The position numbers were made by a program, and so were the translations under genes. Positions 8,676-17,884 of a stretch of 64,000 nucleotides of DNA are shown in pieces. The first letter of the stretch is position 1. Each line of letters begins with the position of its first letter. The notes below the pieces were generated by a model. That model worked only from the letters and a program-made list of their open reading frames with translations. It ran no database searches and had not been told where the DNA came from. The stretch is from Arthrobacter sp. ok362 (GTDB taxonomy: Bacteria; Actinomycetota; Actinomycetes; Actinomycetales; Micrococcaceae): positions 300,822-364,821 of the forward strand of contig NZ_FNGC01000001.1 in the NCBI RefSeq assembly GCF_900102785.1, in the 5' to 3' direction.

Positions 8676-9581
8676 TCAGGCGGACAACACGTCCTGGCGC
8701 TCCCGAATTTCGCCGCGGATTGCCTCCAGCACGGCACGGACGGGGGCCGAACGCAGCGACTCGGGCCGGGCCACTGCCCAGATGGGCAGCTGGCGCTGGA
8801 AGTCGTCCGGCAGGACGGGCAGGAAGCCGGACCGGCCCGCCACAAGGAAGTTGGGGAGCAGGCCTATCCCGGCGCCCCGCCGGACGGCCTCCAGCTGGGC
8901 GAAGACGCTGGTGGCCTGGAAGCTGGACCGCGGCACCGGCAGCTGCGTGGAGCGGTGGCCCAGCTCGGCCACCTGGAGCGCCGACTCCACGTAGGAGACG
9001 AAGCCGTGCTGCCGGACGTCATCGAGCGTTGCCGGAAGCCCGTGCTCCTGCGCATATCCGGGACTGGCGTACAGCCTGAGGAAATAGTTGCTCAGGAAGA
9101 TGGCCTGGGGGTTTGCGGTGTCCATGTTGCCCACCACCACTTCCAAGTCCACGCCGGAGCGGTTTTGGCTCACCTTGCGTGTGGCGCTGAGCAGTTCGAC
9201 GAAGAGCTGCGGATTCGCCCGCTGCAGCCGCACGAGCGCCGGGGCCAGGAATTCGGCGCCGAAGCCGTCCGGGGTGCTGATCCGGACAAGGCCGGAGACC
9301 ACGTCGCCTGAGCGGGCAATGCTGCTGGACAAGGCACCAAGAGTGCCCTCGATGGCCTCCGCGGCCGCGACGGCCTGGCTGCCGAGTTCGGTCAGCTCCC
9401 AGCCGTGCGGACTGCGTTCCAGGGTCCTGCCGCCGAGCTGCTTGTCCAGGGCCAGGACGCGGCGGGAAATGGTGGTGTGGGTCGTGCCGAGCGTCTCCGC
9501 CACCGCGTTGAACCGGCCCAGCCGTGCCACGGTCAGCAGGATCAGCAGGTCATCGGGGCTTGGAAGCCGGCGCAAGTCCAC
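8676..9581 (-). CDS. LysR family transcriptional regulator
   Basis: A 301-aa protein with an N-terminal winged helix-turn-helix (LRRLPSPDDLLILLTVARLGRFNAVAETLGTTHTTISRRVLALDKQLGGRTLERS) and a C-terminal substrate-binding domain of LysR type. I prefer the GTG at 9581: it has GAAGAAGGG at proper distance and gives the usual short N-terminus. Further in-frame starts lie upstream at 9644 and beyond. The gene is divergent from mmsB-mmsA with about 200 bp between them, and a perfect TGTGCA-N4-TGCACA palindrome lies in that gap. It probably controls the valine-catabolism genes and itself; the inducer is unknown. Confidence 0.85.
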   Translation of the reverse strand: MDLRRLPSPDDLLILLTVARLGRFNAVAETLGTTHTTISRRVLALDKQLGGRTLERSPHGWELTELGSQAVAAAEAIEGTLGALSSSIARSGDVVSGLVRISTPDGFGAEFLAPALVRLQRANPQLFVELLSATRKVSQNRSGVDLEVVVGNMDTANPQAIFLSNYFLRLYASPGYAQEHGLPATLDDVRQHGFVSYVESALQVAELGHRSTQLPVPRSSFQATSVFAQLEAVRRGAGIGLLPNFLVAGRSGFLPVLPDDFQRQLPIWAVARPESLRSAPVRAVLEAIRGEIRERQDVLSA

Positions 9582-9637
9582 TTTTGTCCCTTCTTCAGCG
9601 AGTGTGTCGTCAACGGATACGGAGCCAGCGCCACCGG

Positions 9638-9653
9638 TGTGCATCTGTGCACA
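9638..9653. promoter_or_regulatory. Palindromic operator candidate for the LysR regulator
   Basis: TGTGCA-TCTG-TGCACA is a perfect inverted repeat with 6-bp arms and a 4-nt spacer. It lies 57-72 bp upstream of the LysR start and about 126 bp upstream of mmsB. Its size and place fit a LysR recognition site. Confidence 0.5.
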
Positions 9654-9778
9654 TGGCATCTGTGATTTTTTCCCTTGATTGCACTCTAGCAGGGGTGTGA
9701 TGGTGGACACAGGGATGCCGGGGTTTCGGCTAACAGGTCGAAGCGCCCGGCAGCACATCAAGCAAAGGAGCTTAAGCC

Positions 9779-10681
9779 ATGGCAGTCATCGCCTGGATCG
9801 GACTCGGAAACATGGGCGGGTCCATGTCCGTCAACCTCTCAAACGCCGGACATGAGGTCCGCGGCTTCGATCTCAACACCGCAGCCGTTGCCGCCGCCGA
9901 GGCCGGGGGAGTCAAGGCGGCCGGCAGCATCGCCGAGGCGGTTGCCGGCGCCGACGTCGTCTTCACCATGCTCCCCAAGGGCGAGCACGCCCGCGCCGTG
10001 TACCTGGGCGAGGACGGCGTGCTGGCCCACGCGGACACCCGCACCCTGCTGGTGGATTCCTCCACGATCGATATCGCCTCCGCCCAGGCCCTGCACGACG
10101 CCGCCGCTGCCGCCGGCTTCCGCTTCGTCGATGCGCCCGTCTCGGGCGGCATGAGCGGCGCAAAGGCCGCCACCCTGACGTTCATGATCGGCGGCGAGGC
10201 CGGCGCCGTTGCCGAGGCCACCGAATACATCCGCCCCATGGCAGCGAACATCATCCCCACCGGCGGTGCCACCACCGGCCAGGCCGCGAAGATCTGCAAC
10301 AACCTTATGCTCTTCATCAACCTCGCCTCCACCGCCGAGGGCGCAGTCCTCGCCGACCGCCTCGGCCTGGACAAGCAGGTGTTCTGGGACATCGCGTCGG
10401 TCTCCTCCGGCGACAGCTGGGCGCTGCGCACCTGGTACCCGGTGGCCGGCGTCGTCCCCACCGCGGCCTCCAACCACGACTTCGCCCCGACCTTCACCAC
10501 GGAGCTGGCGAACAAGGACATTGGCCTGGCCATCAGCGCCGCCCGCGACACCGGCACCCCGCTGGAGATCGGCGAACACGTCCAGCAGCTCTTCCAGCGG
10601 CTCATCGACTCCGGCCAGTCCGGCACGGACTGCTCCGCGATCGTCAAGCTCGTAGACGGCTCGCTCGACACCGCCAACTAG
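9779..10681 (+). CDS. mmsB: 3-hydroxyisobutyrate dehydrogenase
   Basis: This NAD-dependent enzyme oxidises 3-hydroxyisobutyrate to methylmalonate semialdehyde in valine degradation. The 300-aa chain starts with the Rossmann motif AWIGLGNMGGSMSVNL. It has the substrate-binding signature FVDAPVSGGMSGAKAATLTFMIGG, and the catalytic Lys region GQAAKICNN. The ATG at 9779 follows AAAGGAG. mmsA, the next enzyme of the pathway, begins 59 bp downstream and is very likely in the same operon. The close paralogues tartronate semialdehyde reductase and 6-phosphogluconate dehydrogenase are less likely given that neighbour. Confidence 0.9.
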   Translation: MAVIAWIGLGNMGGSMSVNLSNAGHEVRGFDLNTAAVAAAEAGGVKAAGSIAEAVAGADVVFTMLPKGEHARAVYLGEDGVLAHADTRTLLVDSSTIDIASAQALHDAAAAAGFRFVDAPVSGGMSGAKAATLTFMIGGEAGAVAEATEYIRPMAANIIPTGGATTGQAAKICNNLMLFINLASTAEGAVLADRLGLDKQVFWDIASVSSGDSWALRTWYPVAGVVPTAASNHDFAPTFTTELANKDIGLAISAARDTGTPLEIGEHVQQLFQRLIDSGQSGTDCSAIVKLVDGSLDTAN

Positions 10682-10740
10682 GCACCCCAGCTAGGCACCG
10701 CCAACCAACTTCGCACCACCTCCAGAAAGAGATCCACCCC

Positions 10741-12225
10741 ATGGAACGCATTCCGCACTTCATCAACGGCGCCCTGATTTCCGACGCCGATCGCTTCGGA
10801 CCCGTCTTCAACCCCGCCACCGGCGAGCAGGAGAAAGAGGTTGCCCTGGCTTCCGCCGCCCGCGTCGAGGAGGCGATCGAGGCCGCCCGTGCTGCCCTCC
10901 CCGGCTGGCGCGCCACCAGCCTGGCCAAGCGCACCACCATCTTCTTCAAGGTCCGTGAACTGCTCATGCAGCGCCGGCCCGAACTGGCAGCCCTCCTGAC
11001 CAGCGAACACGGCAAGGTTCTCTCCGACGCCGAAGGCGAGATCACCCGCGGCCTGGAGAACATCGAATTCGCCACCGGCCTGTCCCACATGCTCAAAGGC
11101 GAGCGGTCCGAGCAGGTCTCCGGCGGCGTCGACGTCCACTCGGTGCGCCAGCCGGTCGGTGTGGTCGCCTGCATCACGCCGTTCAACTTCCCCGCCATGG
11201 TGCCGCTGTGGATGATCGGCAGCGCCTTGGCCTGCGGCAATACCGTGCTGCTCAAGCCCAGCGAAAAAGACCCGTCCTCCGCCATCTTCATCGCGCAGGT
11301 CTTTGCCGAGGCCGGCCTGCCCGCGGGTGTCCTCAACGTGGTCCACGGCGACAAAGAAGCCGTCGATGTCCTCCTGGAGCACCCTGCGGTGAAGGCCGTG
11401 AGCTTTGTCGGCTCGACGCCGATCGCCCAGTCCGTCTACAAGCGCGCCGCGGACCACGGCAAGCGCGTCCAGGCCCTGGGAGGTGCGAAGAACCACATGG
11501 TGGTCCTGCCGGACGCGGACCTCAACATGGCGGCCGACGCCGCCGTCTCGGGTGCCTACGGCTCCGCCGGGGAGCGCTGCATGGCAGTCAGCGTCCTGGT
11601 CGCCGTCGGCAACATCGCCGACGAACTCGTGGAGGCAATCAGCACCCGGATGGCCACGCTTACGATCGGCCCGGGCACGGACCCGGCCTCCCAGATGGGC
11701 CCGCTCATCACGGCCGCGCACCGCGACAACGTGGCCTCCTACGTCGCCGGCGCGGCCGATGAAGGCGCCACTGTGGTGGTGGACGGTCGCGACCAGGAGT
11801 TCGACTCCAACGGCTTCTTCCTCGGCGTCAGCCTGATCGACCACGTCAAGCCCGGCATGAAGGTCTACGACGACGAGATCTTCGGCCCCGTCCTCTCAGT
11901 GGTCCGCGTCGAGACGTACGCCGACGCCGTGAAGCTGGTCAACGACAACGAGTTCGGCAACGGCGTGGCCATCTTCACCCGCGACGGCGGCGCCGCCCGG
12001 CAGTTCGAGTTCGACGTCGAGGCCGGCATGGTGGGCGTCAACGTGCCCATCCCGGTGCCGGTGGGCACCTTCTCGTTCGGCGGCTGGAAGAATTCGCTCT
12101 TCGGCGACACCCACATGTACGGCCCGGAAAGCATCCGTTTCTACACCCGCGGCAAGGTTGTCACCACCCGCTGGCCGGACCCGTCCACCTCGGTGATCGA
12201 CCTCGGCTTCCCCCAGGTGGACTGA
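10741..12225 (+). CDS. mmsA: Methylmalonate-semialdehyde dehydrogenase (CoA-acylating)
   Basis: It oxidises (methyl)malonate semialdehyde with CoA and NAD to propionyl-CoA or acetyl-CoA, the last step of distal valine degradation. The 494-aa chain has the aldehyde dehydrogenase fold. ITPFNFPAMVPLWM is the NAD/substrate signature of the MMSDH branch, and the catalytic Cys280 lies in GSAGERCMAVSV. The MMSDH family lacks the usual general-base Glu, and here the corresponding region reads LGGAKNH, which supports the CoA-acylating type over ordinary aldehyde dehydrogenases. It is co-transcribed with mmsB. The role could extend to beta-alanine or inositol breakdown. Confidence 0.9.
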   Translation: MERIPHFINGALISDADRFGPVFNPATGEQEKEVALASAARVEEAIEAARAALPGWRATSLAKRTTIFFKVRELLMQRRPELAALLTSEHGKVLSDAEGEITRGLENIEFATGLSHMLKGERSEQVSGGVDVHSVRQPVGVVACITPFNFPAMVPLWMIGSALACGNTVLLKPSEKDPSSAIFIAQVFAEAGLPAGVLNVVHGDKEAVDVLLEHPAVKAVSFVGSTPIAQSVYKRAADHGKRVQALGGAKNHMVVLPDADLNMAADAAVSGAYGSAGERCMAVSVLVAVGNIADELVEAISTRMATLTIGPGTDPASQMGPLITAAHRDNVASYVAGAADEGATVVVDGRDQEFDSNGFFLGVSLIDHVKPGMKVYDDEIFGPVLSVVRVETYADAVKLVNDNEFGNGVAIFTRDGGAARQFEFDVEAGMVGVNVPIPVPVGTFSFGGWKNSLFGDTHMYGPESIRFYTRGKVVTTRWPDPSTSVIDLGFPQVD

Positions 12226-12293
12226 CCCCTCGTTGCCATCCGGCTCCGGGCTTAGAGTAGGCAGGCAGGGACAGCCACGATCCGGGAGGCACC

Positions 12294-12860
12294 ATGACCA
12301 CGCTCATCAACCGCCCCAACACGGCATTGCTCGTCGTCGATATGCAGGTCGGCGTCGTCGCGGAGGCCTACCGCCGCGACGACGTCGTCGCGACCATCGC
12401 CACCCTCGTGGACAGGGCGCGCGGTGCCGGAGTGGACGTCGTCTGGGTGCAGCACAACGGCGAGGAACTCCCGCGCGGCAGCGAAGCCTGGCAGTATGTG
12501 CCGGAGCTCGCGCGGCGCGATTCGGAGCCGCTCGTGGCCAAGGAGTACAGCGACGCCTTCGAGGCGACCGGCCTGGAGTCCGTGCTGGCCGACCGCGGCA
12601 TCGGCCGCTTCTTCCTGGCCGGCGCGCAGACCGACGAGTGCATTCGCTCCACCCTCCACGGCGCGATCACCCGCGGCTACGATGTCATGCTGGTTGCCGA
12701 CGCCCACACCACCGAGGACCTGACCGACTTTGGCGCGCCGCCACCGGAGCTGGTGGTGGCCCACACCAATCTGTACTGGCGGTACCACAAGGCCCCGGGA
12801 CGGACGGCGGGAACGGTCAACGCGGCCGACGTCGACTTCGCTGACCCTGCAGGTTCCTAG
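12294..12860 (+). CDS. Cysteine hydrolase (isochorismatase family)
   Basis: A 188-aa protein with the catalytic triad of the isochorismatase-like hydrolases: Asp16 in LLVVDMQ, Lys83 in VAKEYSDAF and Cys116 in GAQTDECIRST. Members hydrolyse amides or vinyl ethers such as nicotinamide, isochorismate, N-carbamoylsarcosine or ureidoacrylate. The sequence does not tell which. A good GGGAGG site precedes the ATG. Its stop codon lies in the palindrome CTAG at 12857-12860, which also supplies the stop codon of the opposite gene, so the two genes end tail to tail with a 4-bp overlap. Confidence 0.85.
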   Translation: MTTLINRPNTALLVVDMQVGVVAEAYRRDDVVATIATLVDRARGAGVDVVWVQHNGEELPRGSEAWQYVPELARRDSEPLVAKEYSDAFEATGLESVLADRGIGRFFLAGAQTDECIRSTLHGAITRGYDVMLVADAHTTEDLTDFGAPPPELVVAHTNLYWRYHKAPGRTAGTVNAADVDFADPAGS

Positions 12861-13396
12861 CCCTTCATGATTTCAGCGCGCTGGGCCATGTAGTCCTCCA
12901 TGGACAGCTTGCCGTCGCTGTACTGCTGGTCGAGTTCGGCGAGCTTGCGGGCCCGGTAGCCCTGCGGGGCCGACGGCGCCTGGGGAGTTTGCGGTGCCTG
13001 CGGCTGTCCTGCTGGCGGCGCCGGCTCGTTCCGCTGCGGCGGGTTGTTCAGGTACTCCGGGCTGTCCCCGTAGGGAACAGGGGACTGGTAGCCGGCCGGA
13101 CCCGGGTACTGCTGACCGGGGTACTGCTGGTTGGGGTACGGCGGGTTGGGGTACGGCGGGTTGGGGTACGGCTCGTTGGCCGGTCCTGACTGCTTGGGAG
13201 CGCCCAGCTGGCCGAAGCCGCCAAAGTAGTCCTGCTGTGTGTAGCCATCCCGCGGCTGGTTGCTCTGGGTGCCAGGGAACTGGCCCAACTGTCCCGGCGT
13301 GCCCTGGTTCCGGCCGCGGACGGACCGGCGGTAGAGGCGCATTGCCACGGGAACCAGGAACGACAACACGATGATCCAGAAGAACATACTGCTCAC
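12857..13396 (-). CDS. Membrane-anchored proline-rich protein with C-terminal SHOCT-like domain
   Basis: A 179-aa protein. Residues 3-20 (SMFFWIIVLSFLVPVAMR) form one membrane helix followed by RLYRRSVRGR, so the rest is probably cytoplasmic. The middle part is low-complexity, with PYPNPPYPNPPYPNQQYPGQQYPGP repeats rich in Pro, Gln, Asn and Tyr. The last 35 residues (RARKLAELDQQYSDGKLSMEDYMAQRAEIMKG) resemble the short C-terminal SHOCT domain (a leucine-aspartate-glycine-x-isoleucine-type amphipathic pair of helices). The start is GTG at 13396 or ATG at 13387. Function unknown. Confidence 0.65.
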   Translation of the reverse strand: MSSMFFWIIVLSFLVPVAMRLYRRSVRGRNQGTPGQLGQFPGTQSNQPRDGYTQQDYFGGFGQLGAPKQSGPANEPYPNPPYPNPPYPNQQYPGQQYPGPAGYQSPVPYGDSPEYLNNPPQRNEPAPPAGQPQAPQTPQAPSAPQGYRARKLAELDQQYSDGKLSMEDYMAQRAEIMKG

Positions 13397-13500
13397 GGTA
13401 CGGGGCCTTTCAGCTGCTGGGCCTTCTCGTCTGCGGGCTCATCTGTAGGGCCGGAGAAGTGTTCCTCCAGCTTATGCCCCGCAGGCTCAGGACCGCAGCC

Positions 13501-14376
13501 TCAGGATCGTACGGCGTCCTCGGCGCCGGGTGGGCCTTCGCCGGAGCCGAGCGGAACGCCGGGACCGAACACCGGGCCGGCCAGGGGCCGCTTGGCCGTC
13601 ACGCCGTCGCCCGAGGAGCGGTGCCGCAGCCGCCGCACCACCCAGGGGACAAAATACTCCTTGGCCCACACCAGGTCGCCGCTGCGCGCTTCGCGCCAAC
13701 TGCGCTGTGGCAGCGGCTTGGGGGAGAGGGGCTGGAGGGTGTGCTGGACGTTCAGCGAGTCCAGCACCATGGCCGCGATCGTGTGGTGCCCCAGCGGTGA
13801 GAAGTGCAGCCGGTCAGCATTCCACATCTGTGGGTCATTGAGCTGGCGCAGGGACCACATGTCCGCGATCACGGCGTCGTGGCGCGCGGCGATCGTGCGC
13901 AGGTTCTCGTTGTAGATGGCCACCTTGCTGCGGATCCGGCCCAGCACCGTGGAACCGGTGTCCGGGCCGTTGAACAGGACCACGGTCGCGCCGCCGAGGC
14001 TCAGGATCTGCACCACCGAGTCCAGCTTTTCGGCCAGCACGTCCGGGTCACCGCCCGGGCGGATGAGGTCGTTGCCGCCGGCGGAGAGCGTGATGAGGTC
14101 CGGTTTGAGGGACAGGCAATGCGCCATCTGCTGGTCCACGATCTGCTGCAGGAGCCGGCCCCGGACGGCCAGATTAGCGTACGCGAAGTCGTTATGCCCG
14201 CGGCTGAGTTCCTCGGCGACCCGGTCTGCCCAGCCCCGGTGGCCGCCCGGGCTGGCCGGTTCCGGGTCGCCGATGCCTTCCGTGAAGGAGTCGCCCATGG
14301 CCACATAGCGGGTCCACGGGTGGGTTACGACGGTGTCCGCTGAATTCTCCATGGCTTCGGTATCGCCCACCTTCAT
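13501..14376 (-). CDS. SGNH/GDSL hydrolase family protein
   Basis: The SGNH blocks are present in order: VAMGDSFTEGIGDPEP (nucleophile Ser, block I), VRGRLLQ (Gly, block II), LSAGGNDL (Asn, block III), and DRLHFSPLGH (Asp/His, block V). It is therefore an esterase or lipase of the flavodoxin-like fold; no signal peptide is evident, so it is probably cytosolic. I take Met at 14376 (MKVGDTEAMENSADTVV) as the start; Met at 14352 is possible, and the frame is open to 14517 but would overlap the divergent gene. It shares a 70-bp divergent promoter with the carboxylesterase, carrying a GTTAC-N6-GTAAC palindrome. Confidence 0.82.
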   Translation of the reverse strand: MKVGDTEAMENSADTVVTHPWTRYVAMGDSFTEGIGDPEPASPGGHRGWADRVAEELSRGHNDFAYANLAVRGRLLQQIVDQQMAHCLSLKPDLITLSAGGNDLIRPGGDPDVLAEKLDSVVQILSLGGATVVLFNGPDTGSTVLGRIRSKVAIYNENLRTIAARHDAVIADMWSLRQLNDPQMWNADRLHFSPLGHHTIAAMVLDSLNVQHTLQPLSPKPLPQRSWREARSGDLVWAKEYFVPWVVRRLRHRSSGDGVTAKRPLAGPVFGPGVPLGSGEGPPGAEDAVRS

Positions 14377-14415
14377 ATCCTGCACTGTTCCTGCAAAGCT
14401 ACGCCACCGTAAGTT

Positions 14416-14431
14416 GTTACCGCCGAGTAAC
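14416..14431. promoter_or_regulatory. GTTAC-N6-GTAAC operator candidate between two esterase genes
   Basis: The inverted repeat GTTAC-CGCCGA-GTAAC lies in the short divergent region between the SGNH hydrolase and the carboxylesterase. It matches the larger palindrome upstream of the acyl-CoA dehydrogenase (36236-36257) at most positions, so both may be read by one TetR-type regulator. Confidence 0.45.
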
Positions 14432-14446
14432 TGTAAGAATGGTTCC

Positions 14447-15103
14447 ATGACGCAAGCCGAAGCCTTTCCCGCCCCCGTTGTCCTGTGGTCCAAGCCCGAG
14501 GAGGACCGCGCCGGCAAGCCGCTCCTGGTCCTGTTGCACGGCTACGGCGCAAACGAGCAGGACCTGCTCAGCCTGGCGGACATGCTTCCCGAGGACTTCG
14601 CGGTGGCCTCGGTACGGGCACCCCTTGTCACCGGCCCCGGCTTCACATGGTTCCCGCTGACAGCCTCCATCGACTATTCGCTCGACGCCGTCAAGGCGGC
14701 TTCGGGGTATGTGCAGGACTGGCTCGACGGCGTCAAGGCCAATCACCCGTCGGTGACGCTGCTGGGGTTCTCGATGGGCATGGCCATGGCCACCACGTTG
14801 CTGCGGCAGCGTCCCTCGGACTTTGCCGCCGTCGTCGGCCTGTCGGGGTTTGTCGTCGACGCCGGCGATGACCCCAGCTTCCGCGACGGCGAACTGGACG
14901 GCACCGTGCCGCTGTTCTGGGGCCGGGACCAGCAGGACCCGGTGATTACCGCGGACAAGATTGACTACACCATTGGCTGGGTCCGCAAGCACGTCAGGCT
15001 CACCAAGGTCCTTTACACGGGCATGTGGCACGGCATCAACCAGCAGGAAGTCGGCCACGTCTCGGAGTTCCTAACCCACGCCGTGCTCAACTCCAAGAAG
15101 TAG
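14447..15103 (+). CDS. Alpha/beta hydrolase, phospholipase/carboxylesterase family
   Basis: A 218-aa cytosolic esterase. LLVLLHGYGANEQDLLSLADMLP carries the oxyanion-hole motif typical of the YpfH/Abhydrolase_2 group. The nucleophile elbow is GFSMGM, DPVITADKI is the acid region and MWHGIN the His. The usual size of this family is 200-230 aa. The ATG at 14447 has no clear ribosome-binding site, but AAGAAT at 14435-14440 lies exactly 6 nt before it, as expected for a leaderless mRNA. Substrate unknown. Divergent from the SGNH hydrolase. Confidence 0.82.
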   Translation: MTQAEAFPAPVVLWSKPEEDRAGKPLLVLLHGYGANEQDLLSLADMLPEDFAVASVRAPLVTGPGFTWFPLTASIDYSLDAVKAASGYVQDWLDGVKANHPSVTLLGFSMGMAMATTLLRQRPSDFAAVVGLSGFVVDAGDDPSFRDGELDGTVPLFWGRDQQDPVITADKIDYTIGWVRKHVRLTKVLYTGMWHGINQQEVGHVSEFLTHAVLNSKK

Positions 15104-15139
15104 GCGCCCCAGTAGAAGTAGGCGCGCCCGGGCGGGCAG

Positions 15140-15376
15140 CTAGGAGGCGGCGGGCGCGCTGATCCGCACGGTCCGGGCGTTCACGGTGACGGTGTCGCCG
15201 TCGTGAAGCTGGCGGCCGCGGCGCTCGTCGATTTGGCCGTTGACCTTAACCAGCCCGTTCTTGATCAGTTCTGCGGCCTCCACGCCGTCCTCCACCAGAT
15301 TCGCGAGCTTCAGCAGCTGGCCCAGCCGGATCATGCTGTCGCGGATGGTGATGTCTTCGATTTCCGGATTGCTCAT
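15140..15376 (-). CDS. RNA-binding S4 domain protein
   Basis: A 78-aa protein consisting of almost nothing but an S4 domain: DSMIRLGQLLKLANLVEDGVEAAELIKNGLVKVNGQIDERRGRQLHDGDTVTV. Such small S4 proteins (YaaA/RlbA-like) bind structured RNA and are linked to ribosome recycling or stalled 50S rescue. The ATG at 15376 is chosen because the long upstream extension of the frame runs antisense through the transporter gene. It diverges from the DMT transporter with 33 bp between them. Confidence 0.8.
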   Translation of the reverse strand: MSNPEIEDITIRDSMIRLGQLLKLANLVEDGVEAAELIKNGLVKVNGQIDERRGRQLHDGDTVTVNARTVRISAPAAS

Positions 15377-15409
15377 ACAAGCAATAATGCCTGACCAAAG
15401 GTGGCACCA

Positions 15410-16375
15410 ATGACCCACAAGCCCCGGCTCCCGCTGATCGTGGGCCTGCCCATGGCCGTCGCGACGGGACTGTTCATCCCGGTCCAGGGCCGCATCAACG
15501 GCGCACTCGGGGTGGTGCTGGGCGACGGAATCGGGGCCGCCGTCGTCAGCTTCAGCACCGGACTGGTGGTGATGACGGCCATTTCGCTGGCACTGCCCAA
15601 AGGCCGGGCCGGGCTGGCACGGATCCTTCCGGCCGTGCGCGAACGGCAGTTTCCGCCCTTTTACGTGATGGCCGGCTGCATCGGGGCCTTCTTCGTCTTC
15701 GCCCAGTCCTTCACCGTGGGACTGCTCGGTGTCGCTCTCTTTACGGTGGCCGCCGTGACGGGGCAGACCCTCAGCGGCCTGCTGGTGGACCGGATGGGGA
15801 TCGGTCCGGCGGGGAAGAGACCCATTACCGGCATCCGGGTGCTCGGCAGTGTGCTCACCGTCGCCGCCGTCGCCTGGGCGGTGTCGCCCAGGTTCAGCGC
15901 CGGGGAATCCGGGCTGCAGCTGCTTGTACCCGTGCTGCTTCCGCTCCTGGCAGGGTTCCTGATGAGTTTCCAACAGGCCATGAACGGCACCGCCACCGTG
16001 CACTACGGCACCCCGATCGCCGCGACGCTCGTGAACTTCATCGCCGGAGGCGCCCTGCTGTGGGCGGCCTGGCTGATCAAACTCGCCGTGGCCGGCACCG
16101 GCAACCCCCTGCCGGCGCAGTGGTGGTATTACCTTGGCGGCCCGCTCGGCTGCATCTTCATAGGCATCGGCGCCCTCCTGGTCCGCAGCCTGGGCGTGCT
16201 GGTCACCGGCCTCGGGATGATCGCCGGACAGCTGCTGGGGTCCCTCGGACTGGACCTGATATTGCCGGTGCCCGGAACGGTGATCGCGCTCCCAACAGTC
16301 CTCGGCACCGTGCTGACGCTCTGCGCCATCATCCTGGCCACCCTGCCCTGGCCCCGCGGCGCGCTGAAGCGGTAG
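15410..16375 (+). CDS. DMT family transporter, DUF606/YdcZ type (fused two-domain form)
   Basis: About 321 aa and some ten hydrophobic segments. The N-terminal half begins LPLIVGLPMAVATGLFIPVQGRINGALG, followed by a second, similar half beginning LLVPVLLPLLAGFLMSFQQAMNGTATVHYGTPIAATLVNF. Both are typical of the EamA-related DUF606 (YdcZ) proteins, which in many bacteria are single ~150-aa units; here two are joined. Substrate unknown. An in-frame GTG lies 9 bp upstream, but AAAGGTGG fits the ATG at 15410 better. Confidence 0.75.
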   Translation: MTHKPRLPLIVGLPMAVATGLFIPVQGRINGALGVVLGDGIGAAVVSFSTGLVVMTAISLALPKGRAGLARILPAVRERQFPPFYVMAGCIGAFFVFAQSFTVGLLGVALFTVAAVTGQTLSGLLVDRMGIGPAGKRPITGIRVLGSVLTVAAVAWAVSPRFSAGESGLQLLVPVLLPLLAGFLMSFQQAMNGTATVHYGTPIAATLVNFIAGGALLWAAWLIKLAVAGTGNPLPAQWWYYLGGPLGCIFIGIGALLVRSLGVLVTGLGMIAGQLLGSLGLDLILPVPGTVIALPTVLGTVLTLCAIILATLPWPRGALKR

Positions 16376-16496
16376 CGGCCCGGTAGGCTTGGAGTTTGCA
16401 TCGCACTGTTCGTTTCCCCCTTCCGGCTACCAGCCGGTGACCCGGGGCTGACACCGCGGACCGCACCCAGCGGCCCTGTAGAAAATTGGAGTTCCC

Positions 16497-17882
16497 ATGG
16501 CAGCAAAATCCGTCCTCGACCAGATCATTTCCCTCGCCAAGCGCCGGGGATTCGTTTTCCAGGCCGGTGAAATCTATGGTGGCTCCCGTTCTGCCTGGGA
16601 CTACGGCCCGCTCGGCGCCGAGCTCAAGGAAAACATCAAGCGCCAGTGGTGGCAGTCCGTGGTCCGCGGCCGCGAAGACGTCGTAGGCCTGGATTCCTCC
16701 GTCATCCTTCCCCGCCAGGTCTGGGAGGCCTCCGGCCATGTCGATGTCTTCTCCGACCCGCTGGTGGAGTGCCTGTCCTGCCACAAGCGCTACCGCGCGG
16801 ACCACCTCGAGGAAGAGTACGAGGAGAAGAAGGGCCGTCCTGCCGAGAACGGCCTCAAGGACATCGCCTGCGCCAACTGCGGCACGCGCGGCCAGTGGAC
16901 GGAGCCTCACGAATTCTCCGGCCTGCTCAAGACCTACCTCGGCCCCGTCGCCAGCGAGGAAGGCCTGCACTACCTGAGGCCCGAAACGGCCCAGGGCATC
17001 TTCGTGAACTTCGGCAACGTCCTGACCACGTCGCGGAAGAAGCCGCCGTTCGGCATCGGCCAGATCGGCAAGTCCTTCCGCAATGAGATCACGCCGGGCA
17101 ACTTCATCTTCCGCACCCGCGAGTTCGAGCAAATGGAGATGGAATTCTTCGTCGAGCCCGGCACCGACGAGCAGTGGCACGAGTACTGGATGAAGGAACG
17201 CATGTCCTGGTACACGGGCCTGGGCATCCGCGAAGAGAACCTGCGCTACTTCGAGCACCCGCTGGACAAACTCAGCCACTACTCCAAGGGCACCACCGAC
17301 ATCGAATACCGGTTCGGCTTCCAGGGCTCGGAGTGGGGCGAGCTCGAGGGCATCGCCAACCGCACCGACTTTGACCTCTCCACCCATGCCAAGGCCTCCG
17401 GTGCGGACCTGAGCTACTTCAACCAGGCCACCAACGAGCGCTACACCCCGTACGTGATCGAGCCCGCCGCCGGCCTCACCCGCTCGTTCATGGCCTTCAT
17501 GATCGATGCCTACACCGAGGACGAGGCCCCCAACGCCAAGGGCGGCGTGGACATCCGCACCGTGCTCAAGCTTGATCCGCGCCTGGCCCCGGTGAAGGCA
17601 GCTGTGCTGCCGCTGAGCCGCAACGAGGACCTGTCCCCGAAGGCCAAGGACCTCGCAGCCCAGCTGCGCAAGAGCTGGAACATCGAGTTCGACGACGCCG
17701 GCGCCATTGGCCGCCGCTACCGCCGCCAGGACGAGATCGGCACCCCGTTCTGCATCACCGTGGACTTCGAGACCCTGGACGACCAGGCCGTCACCATCCG
17801 CGAACGCGACACCATGAGCCAGGAACGCGTTTCCCTGGACAAGGTGGAGGGTTACTTGGCCGCCCGGCTGATCGGCGCCTGA
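16497..17882 (+). CDS. glyS: Glycyl-tRNA synthetase (single-chain class II)
   Basis: It charges tRNA-Gly. The 461-aa chain is of the homodimeric bacterial/eukaryotic type. The N-terminal [39 protein letters not shown] is diagnostic. It has the class II motifs ([24 protein letters not shown] around motif 2, and [16 protein letters not shown] at motif 3). A zinc-binding insert carries two CxxC pairs (CLSCHKRYR and CANCG). The ATG follows TTGGAG. A -10-like TAGGCT at 16384-16389 implies a leader of about 105 nt. GNAT gene 17885 starts 2 bp after its stop. Confidence 0.95.
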   Translation: MAAKSVLDQIISLAKRRGFVFQAGEIYGGSRSAWDYGPLGAELKENIKRQWWQSVVRGREDVVGLDSSVILPRQVWEASGHVDVFSDPLVECLSCHKRYRADHLEEEYEEKKGRPAENGLKDIACANCGTRGQWTEPHEFSGLLKTYLGPVASEEGLHYLRPETAQGIFVNFGNVLTTSRKKPPFGIGQIGKSFRNEITPGNFIFRTREFEQMEMEFFVEPGTDEQWHEYWMKERMSWYTGLGIREENLRYFEHPLDKLSHYSKGTTDIEYRFGFQGSEWGELEGIANRTDFDLSTHAKASGADLSYFNQATNERYTPYVIEPAAGLTRSFMAFMIDAYTEDEAPNAKGGVDIRTVLKLDPRLAPVKAAVLPLSRNEDLSPKAKDLAAQLRKSWNIEFDDAGAIGRRYRRQDEIGTPFCITVDFETLDDQAVTIRERDTMSQERVSLDKVEGYLAARLIGA

Positions 17883-17884
17883 TC

